Of a stretch of DNA of 64,000 nucleotides, positions 25,512 to 34,297 are shown piece after piece; position 1 is the first letter of the stretch, and the number at the start of each line of letters is the position of its first letter. Both the position numbers and the translations under genes were made by a program. The notes under the pieces are model-generated. The model did not search any database. It was not told the DNA's origin and saw only the letters and a list, made by a program, of their open reading frames with translations. The DNA is from Rhizobium sp. R635 (GTDB lineage Bacteria > Pseudomonadota > Alphaproteobacteria > Rhizobiales > Rhizobiaceae). Location: the NCBI RefSeq assembly GCF_002211285.1, contig NZ_LOKX01000017.1:1-64000 (forward strand), given 5' to 3'.

Positions 25512-26518
25512 GCCGTCCGGCAATCGTCCTTGCCATGGAGCCGTCGCGCACGGAGCATGTCCTGCCCGATGAGATCCTGCGCCGGCTCGATGCTATCGGC
25601 CGCCTGCTCGATCCAGAGCCGCTGCAGCGGTTGGACGACGCGCGGGCAAGACGCCTGCTTTCAGAAGCGGAGATCCTGATCACCGGCTGGGGCGCGCCCT
25701 ATGTCGGGCCTGAGATTCCGGTTGCCGCGCCACGGCTTCGGCTCGTCGTCCATGCGGCCGGCACGGTCAAGGGCATCATCGACGACGCCATCTTCGAAGC
25801 CGGCATAGCGGTCAGCCACGCGGCCGAGGCCAACGCCGTGCCCGTTGCCGAATTCACGCTTGCCGCTATCCTCTTCGCCGGCAAACGCGCCTTCCGTTTC
25901 CGCGATCTCTATGTCGCCGACCGCAACCGCGACCGGACCTATCCGATGCAGCGCGAAGCGATCGGCAACTATGGCCGTACCCTCGGCATCGTCGGCGCCT
26001 CGCGCATCGGCAGGCGGGTGATCGAACTCCTGAAGCCCTTCGACTACAGGCTGCTGCTGTTCGATCCCATGCTCGATGCCGCCGAGGCCGCCGGATTGGG
26101 AGCGGAAAAGGTCGATCTCGACGAATTGATGGGCCGAGCCGATATCGTTTCCCTGCACGCGCCGTCACTGCCGTCGACGCAGCATATGATCGATGCGCGA
26201 AAACTGTCGCTGATGAAGGGCGGGGCAACGCTCATCAACACCGCGCGCGGCATCCTCATCGATGAAGCCGCCCTGCTTTCGGAGCTGAAGACCGGCCGCA
26301 TCGACGCGGTCATCGATGTGACCGATCCGGAGATTCCAGACGCGGGTTCGGCCTTCTACGATCTGCCCAATGTTTTCCTGACGCCGCACATTGCCGGCGC
26401 CATCGGCCTGGAACGGGCGCGTCTCGGCGCGATGGCGGCGGATGAGGTCGAGCGTTTTGTGACCGGCCGGCCGCTGCTCTACCAGATCAGCCGCGAAAAT
26501 CTCGAAAACATCGCCTGA
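25508..26518 (+). CDS. D-2-hydroxyacid dehydrogenase family protein, 336 aa
   Basis: NAD(P)-dependent 2-hydroxyacid dehydrogenase fold. The nucleotide-binding motif is atypical but recognisable (LGIVGASRIGRRVIELLKPF); INTARGILIDEAAL carries the substrate-binding Arg; the acidic partner lies in DVTDPEIPD; and TPHIAGA holds the catalytic His. The start overlaps the DUF2264 stop as ATGA, showing co-translation. It probably reduces or oxidises a 2-keto or 2-hydroxy acid released in the pathway encoded by this operon. Substrate unknown. Confidence 0.85.
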   Translation: MSRPAIVLAMEPSRTEHVLPDEILRRLDAIGRLLDPEPLQRLDDARARRLLSEAEILITGWGAPYVGPEIPVAAPRLRLVVHAAGTVKGIIDDAIFEAGIAVSHAAEANAVPVAEFTLAAILFAGKRAFRFRDLYVADRNRDRTYPMQREAIGNYGRTLGIVGASRIGRRVIELLKPFDYRLLLFDPMLDAAEAAGLGAEKVDLDELMGRADIVSLHAPSLPSTQHMIDARKLSLMKGGATLINTARGILIDEAALLSELKTGRIDAVIDVTDPEIPDAGSAFYDLPNVFLTPHIAGAIGLERARLGAMAADEVERFVTGRPLLYQISRENLENIA

Positions 26519-26539
26519 GGCGTCGCGCCGGCGCTGCGG

Positions 26540-27817
26540 TCAGCGTGGCGCCCGCAACGAATTGGGCGAACCGTCATTGGCAAGCTCGGGCATCAGATCG
26601 GCGATATCGACCACCTTGCCGGTGCGCGAACTCGTCAGCGCGGCGATGCCGCAGAGCACGGACATGGCGCCCGCCCGCGTGCCGGCGCGCTGGCCGAGCC
26701 TATCTTCCATATCGGGCTTGAAGATCATGTTGCGCATCCGGTCGTCGCCGCCGTAATGGCCGCCTGTGAAATGCGGCACGACGATGCGCTCCACGGCCTC
26801 CCTGCCGTTCGGGAAATTGCGGATGAGCAGGATCGTATCCTGCTTCGGCTCTTCCCAGGGCTGAGCCTCGTACTGGCGGATTTCGATACGGCCTTTCGTT
26901 CCGTTGAAGGCGAGATGATGGCCTTCGATCGGCTGGAAGGTATTCAACGAATAGGAGACATGGACGTTGTTCCGGTAGCGGATGGAAACGACCATCGTAT
27001 CGGGAATGTCGATGTCTTCGCGGAAAACGCAGCCGTCGCGGAAATAGCCGTCGATTTCAGAGGGGTCTTCGTAGAGCTGATCGAGGAAGGGATCTTTTTC
27101 GAGATCGAGATAATAGTCGCATTCATGCGTATGCGGACAGAGCTTGCAGCGGGGGCCGCGGAATGGGCCCTTGCGGCCGTAGTTCTGCAGATCGGCGAAA
27201 GAGGTGACGGCCTCGGGATCGCTGTCGAGATACCAGTTCAGCAGATCGAAATGATGGGTGGCCTTGTGAACGAACAGGCTGCCGGAATTTTCGGTATAGG
27301 CATGCCAACGGCGGAAATAGTCGGCGCCGTGTTTGGTGTTGAGATACCAGTGGAAATCGACCGAGGTCACGCGGCCGATCTCGCCGGCGTTCAGCAGTTC
27401 CTTGATCTTGGCGGCCGTCGGCGCGTAGCGATAGTTGAAGGAGACGTCGACCCGGCGGCCGGTGCGCTTTTCGGCGTCGAGAATCCGGCGAATTTTCTCG
27501 ATCGAGGTGGTCATCGGCTTTTCGGTGATGACGTCGATGCCGGATTCCAGCGCCCGCACGATGATATCGTCATGCGTATGGTCGGGCGTACAGACGATGG
27601 CGAGATCCGGCTTCTGCTCGGCGAGCATGGAGTCGATATTGTCGTAAAGCGGCGCATTGCTGCCGATCATGTTGCGGGCGCGCTCGCCGCGCAGCGCGTT
27701 CTTTTCGACGATGGCGGTGAGGTCGACATGTTCGCGCCAGCCGGCAAGCAGGTCCTTGCCCCACATGGTAGTGCCGCGGTTTCCGGTGCCGATCAGGGCA
27801 AAACGGCGTTTCTCCAT
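26540..27817 (-). CDS. Gfo/Idh/MocA-family oxidoreductase, 425 aa
   Basis: An NAD(P)-dependent sugar oxidoreductase. The N-terminal Rossmann motif is FALIGTGNRGTTMW, followed by the family signature VITEKPMTTSIEKIRRIL containing the EKP motif, and a C-terminal substrate domain with ATHHFDLLNWYLD. CKLCPHTHECDYYLD contains a cysteine cluster (CxxC plus C), unusual for the family and possibly metal binding. The start at 27817 has AAGGAGA upstream; the frame stays open far beyond it, but that part is a shadow of the next gene. Last gene of a four-gene minus-strand operon. Confidence 0.88.
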   Translation of the reverse strand: MEKRRFALIGTGNRGTTMWGKDLLAGWREHVDLTAIVEKNALRGERARNMIGSNAPLYDNIDSMLAEQKPDLAIVCTPDHTHDDIIVRALESGIDVITEKPMTTSIEKIRRILDAEKRTGRRVDVSFNYRYAPTAAKIKELLNAGEIGRVTSVDFHWYLNTKHGADYFRRWHAYTENSGSLFVHKATHHFDLLNWYLDSDPEAVTSFADLQNYGRKGPFRGPRCKLCPHTHECDYYLDLEKDPFLDQLYEDPSEIDGYFRDGCVFREDIDIPDTMVVSIRYRNNVHVSYSLNTFQPIEGHHLAFNGTKGRIEIRQYEAQPWEEPKQDTILLIRNFPNGREAVERIVVPHFTGGHYGGDDRMRNMIFKPDMEDRLGQRAGTRAGAMSVLCGIAALTSSRTGKVVDIADLMPELANDGSPNSLRAPR

Positions 27818-27858
27818 CGGATGATCTCCTTCACACGTGATGAAACAAATACTGAAAA

Positions 27859-28689
27859 TCAGATCTGGCAGCAGCTTCGGAAGCGCTCGACGCAGGTGGC
27901 GATTACCTCGTCGGCCGGACGCTTCCACCAGTTTTCGGCCGAAAAGATCTCCACCTCCTGCGCGCCGTGGAACCCGGCAGCCTCGATCATCCGTCTTATG
28001 CCTTTGAGGTCGATGACGCCATCGCCCATCATGCCGCGGTCGAGCAGCATGTCCTTGGTCGGTGCCAGCCAGTCGCAGATGTGATGGGCGAAGATGCGTT
28101 TCATCCGGCCGGCGCGGGCGATCTGCCCGGCAAGATCGGGATCCCACCAGACATGATAGACGTCGATCGCAACGCCGACATCCTCGCCGAGCGGTTCGCA
28201 CATATCCAGCGCCTGGCCGAGCGTGTTCACGCAGGCCCGGTCGGCGGCATACATCGGATGCAGCGGCTCGATCGCGAGTTTCACGCCGGCAGCCTGCGCA
28301 TGCGGCAGCACGGCGGCAATGCCGTCGAACACCATCTGGCGGGCCGCGACGATATCCTTCGAAGCACCCGGCAAACCGCCGACGACGAGCACGAGGCAAT
28401 CGGCGGAAAACGCCGCTGCCTCGTCGATCGCGCGTCTGTTGTCGTCGAGGTTCTTCTGCCAGTCGCTTTCGGTTGCCGCCGGAAAGAAGCCGCCGCGGCA
28501 AAGCCCTGTCAGCTTGATGCCGTTCGACTTGACGATGCGCACCGCCTCGTCGAGACCGGCCTTGGCGACCTGGTCGCGCCAGGGCGCGATCGATGTGATG
28601 CCATGCTTCAGGCAGATATCGACGGCCTCGGCAAAGCCGCATTGCTCGCGGATCGTCGCCAGATTGATCGAAAGTCCTTCGACCTGCAT
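27859..28689 (-). CDS. sugar phosphate isomerase/epimerase (TIM barrel, AP endonuclease 2 family), 276 aa
   Basis: An IolE/xylose-isomerase-like TIM barrel. Metal-site motifs are visible: LAIEPLHPMYAADR (Glu), AIDVYHVWWDPDL (Asp, His), FAHHICDWL (His) and QEVEIFSAENWW (Glu). Proteins of this fold next to Gfo/Idh/MocA dehydrogenases often epimerise or hydrolyse 3-keto sugars or inositol-like compounds. It shares an operon with two such dehydrogenases and a DUF993 protein. Exact reaction unknown. Confidence 0.85.
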   Translation of the reverse strand: MQVEGLSINLATIREQCGFAEAVDICLKHGITSIAPWRDQVAKAGLDEAVRIVKSNGIKLTGLCRGGFFPAATESDWQKNLDDNRRAIDEAAAFSADCLVLVVGGLPGASKDIVAARQMVFDGIAAVLPHAQAAGVKLAIEPLHPMYAADRACVNTLGQALDMCEPLGEDVGVAIDVYHVWWDPDLAGQIARAGRMKRIFAHHICDWLAPTKDMLLDRGMMGDGVIDLKGIRRMIEAAGFHGAQEVEIFSAENWWKRPADEVIATCVERFRSCCQI

Positions 28690-28716
28690 GTCATTTCCTC
28701 CCGTGTCCGCCGGTGC

Positions 28717-29880
28717 TCAGTGAACGCCGTGGACGGCAAGCACCTGTTTCATGCGATCGGTCGCGAGTTCCGGATCGGCCAGAACGCGGGCCTTGTCGGC
28801 CAGCCGGAAGAGTTCGGCCAGATGGGACAGCGAGCGGGTGCTCTGCTGGCCGCCGACCATGGTGAAATGGTCCTGCAACCCGTTGAGATAGGCGAGGAAG
28901 ACGACGCCGGTCTTGTAGAAGCGGGTCGGCGCTTTGAAGATGTGGCGGGACAAGGGAACGGTCGGCTCGAGCAGGTCGAAGAATTCGTGATTGCTCTTGC
29001 GTCCGAGCGCGTCGAGCGCGGCCGAAGCTGCCGGCGCGATGGCGTCGAAGATGCCGAGCAGCGCGTCCGAATGGCCCTCTTCGTCGCCGGCGATCAGTTC
29101 GGCATAGTTGAAGTCGTCGCCGGTATACATGCGCACCGCTTTCGGCAGTTGCCGGCGCATGGTCACTTCCTTCTCCTTGGAAAGCAGCGAAATCTTGATG
29201 CCGTCGACCTTCGTGCTATTCGCTTCGATCACCTGCAGACACGTTTCCATGGCCTTGAGGTGGTCGCCGTTGCCCCAGTATCCCTCGAGCGCCGGGTCGA
29301 ACATTTCTCCCAGCCAGTGGATGATGACGGGTTCCCTGACCTGGCGAAGGATGCGGTCATAGACCCTGATATAGTCGTCCGGCCCCTTGGCCGCGACGGC
29401 AAGCGCCCGGCTTGCCATCAGGATGATGCGGCCGCCGGCCGCCTCCACCGTTTCGATCTGCTCTTCATAGGCCCTGATGATCGTGTCGACGGTCACGTCG
29501 GGACCAGGCGACAGATGATCGGTGCCGGCGCCGCAGGCGATCAGCGCGTCCTTGCGCCCGGCCGCCTCTGCAAGTGCCCGGCGGATCAGGTCGCGCGCCT
29601 CCGGCCAGCCGAGGCCCATGCCGCGCTGCGCCGTATCCATCGCTTCGGCGACGCCGAGGCCGAGATCCCAGAGCCGGTGCCGGAAGGCGAGCGTTCGCTC
29701 CCAGTCGATCGCCGGCGTCAGCCAGGGATCGTTGTCGGCGAGCGGATCGGCGACCACATGGGCGGCGGCAAAGGCGATGCGCGGAAAACTCTTGGCGTCG
29801 CGTTTCTTCAGTTCGATCGGCGTGCCGGCAAGCGTGTAGGGAACGATCTTGCCGTCGAGGGGAAGATTGATCGTCGTCAC
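28717..29880 (-). CDS. DUF993 family protein (DHDPS-like aldolase fold), 387 aa
   Basis: The protein matches DUF993, distantly related to dihydrodipicolinate synthase/KDG aldolases. VDGIKISLLSKEKE contains a Lys in the position of the Schiff-base lysine, and VIIHWLGEMFDPALEGYWG precedes it. Such an enzyme could cleave or condense a keto acid derived from a sugar. It ends 27 bases before the isomerase gene and starts three bases after the stop of the upstream oxidoreductase gene, so it is in the middle of the operon. Confidence 0.8.
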   Translation of the reverse strand: MTTINLPLDGKIVPYTLAGTPIELKKRDAKSFPRIAFAAAHVVADPLADNDPWLTPAIDWERTLAFRHRLWDLGLGVAEAMDTAQRGMGLGWPEARDLIRRALAEAAGRKDALIACGAGTDHLSPGPDVTVDTIIRAYEEQIETVEAAGGRIILMASRALAVAAKGPDDYIRVYDRILRQVREPVIIHWLGEMFDPALEGYWGNGDHLKAMETCLQVIEANSTKVDGIKISLLSKEKEVTMRRQLPKAVRMYTGDDFNYAELIAGDEEGHSDALLGIFDAIAPAASAALDALGRKSNHEFFDLLEPTVPLSRHIFKAPTRFYKTGVVFLAYLNGLQDHFTMVGGQQSTRSLSHLAELFRLADKARVLADPELATDRMKQVLAVHGVH

Positions 29881-29883
29881 GGC

Positions 29884-31032
29884 TTAAAACTCCAACGTGG
29901 GAACGTCGAGCCAGCGGCGCTCGGCCCAGGATTTCAACCCGAGTTCGGCAAGCTGCACGCCCTTGGCGCCGGCTTCCAGCCCATAGGGCCACGGCGCATC
30001 TTCGACGACATGACGGATGAACATTTCCCACTGCGCCTTGAAGCCGTTGTCGAAGGCTTGCGTATCCGGCACCTCGTCCCAGGTCTTGTAGAAGTCGATG
30101 GTCTGCGGCTGGTCGGGGTTCCAGACCGGCTTCGGCGTGTTGACGCGGTGCTGGCTCCAGCATTTCGTCAGGCCGGCGACGGCCGAGCCATGCGTGCCGT
30201 CGACCTGGAAGGTGACGAGGTCGTCGCGGCGCACGCGCACCGCCCAGGAGGAATTGATCTGCGCGATCGCGCCGCCTTCCAACTCGAAAGTCGCATAGGC
30301 CGCATCGTCGGTGTCACAGTCATAAGGCTTGCCCTGCTCGTCGATGCGGCGCGGAATATGCGTGGCGCCCAGGCAGGAAACGGACTTTACTTCGCCGAAC
30401 AGGTTGTCGAGCACGTAGCGCCAGTGGCACAGCATATCGAGGATGATGCCGCCGCCGTCGCCCTTGCGGTAGTTCCAGGAGGGGCGCTGGGCCGGTACGC
30501 CCCAATCGCCTTCGAAGACCCAGTAGCCGAATTCGCCGCGCACCGAGAGGATCTTGCCGAAGAAGCCGGAATCCCTGAGCAGCGCCAGCTTGCGCAGGCC
30601 GGGCAGGAAGAGCTTGTCCTGCACGACGCCGTGCTTCAGCCCGGAGCGGCGCGCCTTGCGGGCGAGATCGATCGCCACCTGCAGGTCGTCGGAAATCGGC
30701 TTCTCGCAATAGACGTGCTTGCCGGCGTCGAGCGCCTTGGACAGAAGCTCGGCGCGCATCAGCGTCGTGCCGGCGTCGAAGAAAATCGTATCGTCGGGAT
30801 TGGCGAGAGCGGCGTCGAGATCGGTCGACCAGCGCTTGATGTCATGCTTCTTCGCCAGCTCTTCCATCTTGGCGCCGTTCCGGCCGACGATGATCGGGTC
30901 GATCTCGAGTTTCTCGCCCGATTTCAGCGTGATGCCGCCCTGGTCGCGGAAGGCCAGGATGGAGCGCACCAGATGCTGGTTGTAACCCATGCGGCCGGTG
31001 ACGCCGTGCAAGATGATCCCCAAGCGTGCCAT
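29884..31032 (-). CDS. Gfo/Idh/MocA-family oxidoreductase, 382 aa
   Basis: First gene of the four-gene minus-strand operon. The N-terminus LGIILHGVTGRMGYNQHLVR is a Rossmann start of a slightly unusual form (HGVTGRMG rather than GxGxxG). The EKP motif is present in VYCEKPISDDLQ, and DMLCHWRYVLDNLFG replaces the usual HxxD region. LFLPGLRKLALLRDSGFFGK is typical of the family. The start at 31032 follows GGGAGGAAAAA; the in-frame ATG 13 codons upstream has no such site. The promoter region carries a TetR-type palindrome, so the operon is likely repressed by the neighbouring regulator. Confidence 0.88.
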   Translation of the reverse strand: MARLGIILHGVTGRMGYNQHLVRSILAFRDQGGITLKSGEKLEIDPIIVGRNGAKMEELAKKHDIKRWSTDLDAALANPDDTIFFDAGTTLMRAELLSKALDAGKHVYCEKPISDDLQVAIDLARKARRSGLKHGVVQDKLFLPGLRKLALLRDSGFFGKILSVRGEFGYWVFEGDWGVPAQRPSWNYRKGDGGGIILDMLCHWRYVLDNLFGEVKSVSCLGATHIPRRIDEQGKPYDCDTDDAAYATFELEGGAIAQINSSWAVRVRRDDLVTFQVDGTHGSAVAGLTKCWSQHRVNTPKPVWNPDQPQTIDFYKTWDEVPDTQAFDNGFKAQWEMFIRHVVEDAPWPYGLEAGAKGVQLAELGLKSWAERRWLDVPTLEF

Positions 31033-31094
31033 TTTTTCCTCCCTGCAATCTTTTGCGGCGGGAGTGGGCATCCAGGCCCGGCCCTCCCAAGCCG

Positions 31095-31110
31095 GTAACT
31101 AAACAGTTAC
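31095..31110. promoter_or_regulatory. candidate TetR operator before the oxidoreductase operon
   Basis: The perfect palindrome GTAACTAAACAGTTAC (6-bp arms, 4-base spacer) lies between the TetR gene and the operon it precedes. A related 16-mer with 12 identical positions is found at 31969-31984 before the ABC importer, which supports a shared regulator. Confidence 0.65.
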
Positions 31111-31163
31111 TTGATGGCAGAAGAGCGGCGAGCCTGTCAATAGTCAAATCCTGCTTTCTCTGT

Positions 31164-31841
31164 TCAGCGCTTGATCGAGGCGAGCGTGACGTGGACGATA
31201 TGCCTTTCCCAGGCATTGAGATGGGCCGGCTCGATCAGGTCGCGGCCGAAGATCGTCGAGAGCGTGTACTGGTTGGAAAGATAGAAATAGCCGAGCGAGG
31301 CGATTGTCAGATAGACCTGCAGGGGATCGGCGGTCTCGATGAAAACACCCTGTTTCTTTCCCTGCTCCAGCACTTCGGAAAGCTCGCCGATCAGATGCGA
31401 ATGCAACTCCTTGAGCCGGATGGACTGGCGCAGCCAGCGGGCGCGGTGCAGGTTTTCCGTTCCGAGCAGGCTCAGGAACTCCGGATGCTGGAGGAAATAA
31501 CGCCAAGTGAAGAGCGCCAGTTCCCCGATGCCTTCCTCCGGGCTGTGATCGCCGATATGCAGCGCCCGCTCGGCCGTACGGATGCCGACATAGGCCTCTT
31601 CGAGCACCTTGAGGTAAAGCTGCTCCTTGTCGCCGAAATAGTGGTAGAGCATGCGCTTGTTGGTGCCGGCGCGCTCGGCGATGGCGTCGACACGAGCCCC
31701 GCCCATGCCGTTTTCGGCAAACTCCCGGGTCGCCGCTTCCAGGATCGCGGCGCGTGTCCGCTCCGGATCGCGTTGGCTCGTCCGCTCCTGAGATGGGCGC
31801 CGAGGCCGTTTCCTTTCCGCATTCCCCCCGCTGTCGTTCAT
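31164..31841 (-). CDS. TetR-family transcriptional regulator, 225 aa
   Basis: The N-terminal HTH is RAAILEAATREFAENGMGGARVDAIAERAGTNKRMLYHYFGDKEQLY (residues about 32-77), the classic TetR pattern. A ligand domain follows, resembling the TetR_C_6/RutR-like group, with hydrophobic helices (FTWRYFLQHPEFLSLLGTENL). The N-terminus is basic and disordered. The start at 31841 follows GGAGGGTGGAG; an ATG seven codons upstream is less likely. It lies between two transport and catabolic units, each preceded by a similar palindrome. Confidence 0.9.
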   Translation of the reverse strand: MNDSGGNAERKRPRRPSQERTSQRDPERTRAAILEAATREFAENGMGGARVDAIAERAGTNKRMLYHYFGDKEQLYLKVLEEAYVGIRTAERALHIGDHSPEEGIGELALFTWRYFLQHPEFLSLLGTENLHRARWLRQSIRLKELHSHLIGELSEVLEQGKKQGVFIETADPLQVYLTIASLGYFYLSNQYTLSTIFGRDLIEPAHLNAWERHIVHVTLASIKR

Positions 31842-31938
31842 CGCTCCACCCTCCGTCTTCACGTGTTGCGCTCATAAGCCTTCGGTGCGAAATTGTAAAA
31901 ACCGAATTTGAAGGCCGGCTCGCGAGCCGATACACCGC

Positions 31939-31984
31939 TTGACACGCTTGCCGCTTTGCTCGTAGCTTGTAACCAATTAGTTAT
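31939..31984 (+). promoter_or_regulatory. promoter with overlapping TetR-type operator before the ABC importer
   Basis: TTGACA (31939-31944) and TAGCTT (31963-31968) are separated by 18 bases and form a reasonable sigma-70-type promoter. The 16-mer GTAACCAATTAGTTAT (31969-31984) begins directly after the -10 box, where a bound repressor would block transcription start. It matches 12 of 16 positions of the palindrome at 31095-31110. Confidence 0.6.
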
Positions 31985-32044
31985 TTGCGCAAGCAAAACT
32001 AGTTTGGAAGCGTGTGGAGGCGCTTCCCTTTGGAGGAGGAAAAA

Positions 32045-33331
32045 ATGACTCTACGTGTAAGCAGACGTAATTTCGTTGCGGGAAGCGCGGCACTTCTGTC
32101 GCTCTCTGCGCTCGGAACCAGCGCCTTGGCACAGGAAACGCGCCTGCGTCTCCTGTGGTGGGGTTCGCAGCCGCGCGCCGACCGCACCAACAAGGTGTCG
32201 GAACTTTACAAGACGAAGAATGCCGGCACCGCCATCACCGGCGAGTTTCTCGGATGGGCCGATTACTGGCCGCGACTTGCAACCCAGGTCGCCGGCCGCA
32301 ACGCGCCGGATATCATCCAGATGGACTACCGTTATATCGTCGAATATGCCCGGCGCGGCGCCCTCGCTCCGTTGGAATCCTATATTCCGTCGAAGCTGCA
32401 GCTCGAGGATTTCGATCCAGCGCAGATCGAAGGCGGCAAGGTCGATGGCCATCTCTATGGTGTCAGCCTCGGCGCCAACTCGGCCGCAACCGTTTTGAAT
32501 ACCGTGGCCTTCCAGGAAGCCGGCATCGATATGCCGACGCAGAAGACGACGTGGGAAGAATTCGGCAAGATCGGTGCCGAGATGACCAAGGCCGGTAAGC
32601 GCAAGGGTTATTTCGGCTTTGCCGACGGCAGCGGTGTCGAACCGGCCCTTGAAAACTACCTCCGCCAACGCGGCAAGGCGCTCTACACAGCGGACTCCAA
32701 GATCGCTTTCGGTCCTGAGGAAGCTATCGAATGGTTCGATATGTGGGCTAAGTTCCGCGAAGCTGGAGCTTGCGTCACTCCTGATATCCAAGCTCTGTAT
32801 AAGGATACGATCGATACCAGCCCGCTCACGGTCGGCAAGGCTGCCTGCGATTATGCACACAGCAACCAATTCGTCGGCTATCAGGCCATGGTCAAGGACA
32901 AGCTGGCCCTGACCAACTACATGCGCATCGCCCCGGACTCGAAGGGCGGCCATTACCGCAAGCCGTCGATGTTCTTCTCCGTCTCGGCACAGTCGAAGGT
33001 GATGGATCAGGCGGTCGACTACGTCAACTTCTTCGTCAAGAATCCGGATGCCGCGGTGATCCTCGACGTCGAGCGCGGTATTCCTGAATCAAAGGCAATG
33101 CGCGACGTCGTCGCCACCAAGCTCGACGAAACCGGCAAGGTGCCGCTTGACTATGTTGCCGGTCTCGGTGATCTCGCAGGCCCGCTGCCGCCCCCGCCAC
33201 CGACCGGCGCAGGCGAAGGCACTCTCATTCTGCGTAACATCGCCGAGCAGGTCGCCTTCGGACAGATATCTCCTTCCGATGGCGGCAAACAGCTTGTCGA
33301 CGAAATTACGCAAGTTCTCGCACGAGGCTGA
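32045..33331 (+). CDS. ABC transporter sugar-binding protein, 428 aa
   Basis: Periplasmic substrate receptor of the adjacent importer. It has a Tat-like signal (RVSRRNFVAGSAALLSLSAL, cleavage near ALAQE), then LLWWGSQPRADRTNKV and the family-1 hinge. It carries a proline run near the C-terminus (PLPPPPPTGAGEG). The start at 32045 follows TGGAGGAGG. It is about as long as the orphan receptor at 21186-22472 and aligns with it along its N-terminal part, so the two are paralogues. First gene of a plus-strand operon. Confidence 0.92.
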   Translation: MTLRVSRRNFVAGSAALLSLSALGTSALAQETRLRLLWWGSQPRADRTNKVSELYKTKNAGTAITGEFLGWADYWPRLATQVAGRNAPDIIQMDYRYIVEYARRGALAPLESYIPSKLQLEDFDPAQIEGGKVDGHLYGVSLGANSAATVLNTVAFQEAGIDMPTQKTTWEEFGKIGAEMTKAGKRKGYFGFADGSGVEPALENYLRQRGKALYTADSKIAFGPEEAIEWFDMWAKFREAGACVTPDIQALYKDTIDTSPLTVGKAACDYAHSNQFVGYQAMVKDKLALTNYMRIAPDSKGGHYRKPSMFFSVSAQSKVMDQAVDYVNFFVKNPDAAVILDVERGIPESKAMRDVVATKLDETGKVPLDYVAGLGDLAGPLPPPPPTGAGEGTLILRNIAEQVAFGQISPSDGGKQLVDEITQVLARG

Positions 33332-33337
33332 TCCCGT

Positions 33338-34297
33338 ATGAGCAATGCGATGCGCACGCCCGCAGGGGCCATCACCGTGGAAAGATATCAGGGGGCCGTG
33401 GCCGAAGGACGCTTCCGGCGTCTCTGGAATGCCAATGCTCCCGGCTATCTCTTCCTGCTGCCATGGCTCGTCGGCTTTTTCGGGCTGACGCTCGGGCCGG
33501 CCCTGATTTCGCTCTACCTCTCCTTCACCGACTACGACATGCTCCAGTCGCCGCGGTGGATAGGAATGGCGAATTACGTGCGCATCGCCACGGCGGATGC
33601 GAAATTCTCGGCCGCCATGCACGTCACCCTGACCTATGTCGTCTTCTCGGTGCCGTTCAAGCTGACCTTCGCCCTGCTGGTCGCCATGGCGCTGAACCGC
33701 GGCCTGCGCGGCTTGACCGTCTATCGCGCTATCTTCTATCTGCCGTCGCTCCTCGGCGGCAGCGTTGCGATCGCCGTGCTCTGGCGTCAGCTTTTCGCCA
33801 GCGACGGCCTCGTCAATGCCGCGCTCTCGCATTTCGGCATCGAAGGCCCGAGCTGGATCTCGCATCCGAATTATTCGATCTACACGCTGGTGGCGCTGTC
33901 CGTCTGGCAGTTCGGCTCGCCGATGATCATCTTCCTCGCCGGCCTGCGCCAGATCCCGCAGGATATGTATGAGGCCGCGAGCCTCGACGGCGCCTCGAAA
34001 TTCCGGCAGTTCTACAAGATCACGCTGCCGCTTCTGACACCGGTGATCTTCTTCAACGCTGTCGTGCAGACGATCGAAGCCTTCAAAGCCTTCACGCCGG
34101 CCTTCATCATATCAGGCGGCACCGGCGGCCCGATCAATTCGACGCTCTTCTACACGCTCTATCTCTATCAGGAGGCCTTCGGCAATTTCCGCATGGGCTA
34201 CGCCTCGGCGCTCGCCTGGATCCTGGTGGTGATCATCGCGATCTTCACCGCCTTCTCCTTCCTGACCTCGCGTTACTGGGTGCACTACGATGACTGA
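33338..34297 (+). CDS. ABC sugar permease (MalF/UgpA type), 319 aa
   Basis: Six predicted transmembrane segments starting with APGYLFLLPWLVGFFGLTLG. The EAA loop that contacts the ATPase is EAASLDGASKFRQFYKITLPLLTP (about residues 210-233). The gene begins six bases after the receptor stop and overlaps the next permease by eight bases. Together with 34290-35177 it forms the membrane channel of a CUT1-type importer. Confidence 0.93.
   Translation: MSNAMRTPAGAITVERYQGAVAEGRFRRLWNANAPGYLFLLPWLVGFFGLTLGPALISLYLSFTDYDMLQSPRWIGMANYVRIATADAKFSAAMHVTLTYVVFSVPFKLTFALLVAMALNRGLRGLTVYRAIFYLPSLLGGSVAIAVLWRQLFASDGLVNAALSHFGIEGPSWISHPNYSIYTLVALSVWQFGSPMIIFLAGLRQIPQDMYEAASLDGASKFRQFYKITLPLLTPVIFFNAVVQTIEAFKAFTPAFIISGGTGGPINSTLFYTLYLYQEAFGNFRMGYASALAWILVVIIAIFTAFSFLTSRYWVHYDD

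Noticed and set aside
26540..28642. 700-codon minus-strand frame that seems to fuse two enzymes
   Set aside because: Only the part from 27817 down encodes the oxidoreductase with a ribosome-binding site; the upstream part is an out-of-frame shadow of the isomerase gene.
27967..31098. Open frame of 1043 codons on the plus strand
   Set aside because: It lies wholly opposite four well-supported minus-strand genes; long antisense frames are common in high-GC DNA, and the translation matches no family.
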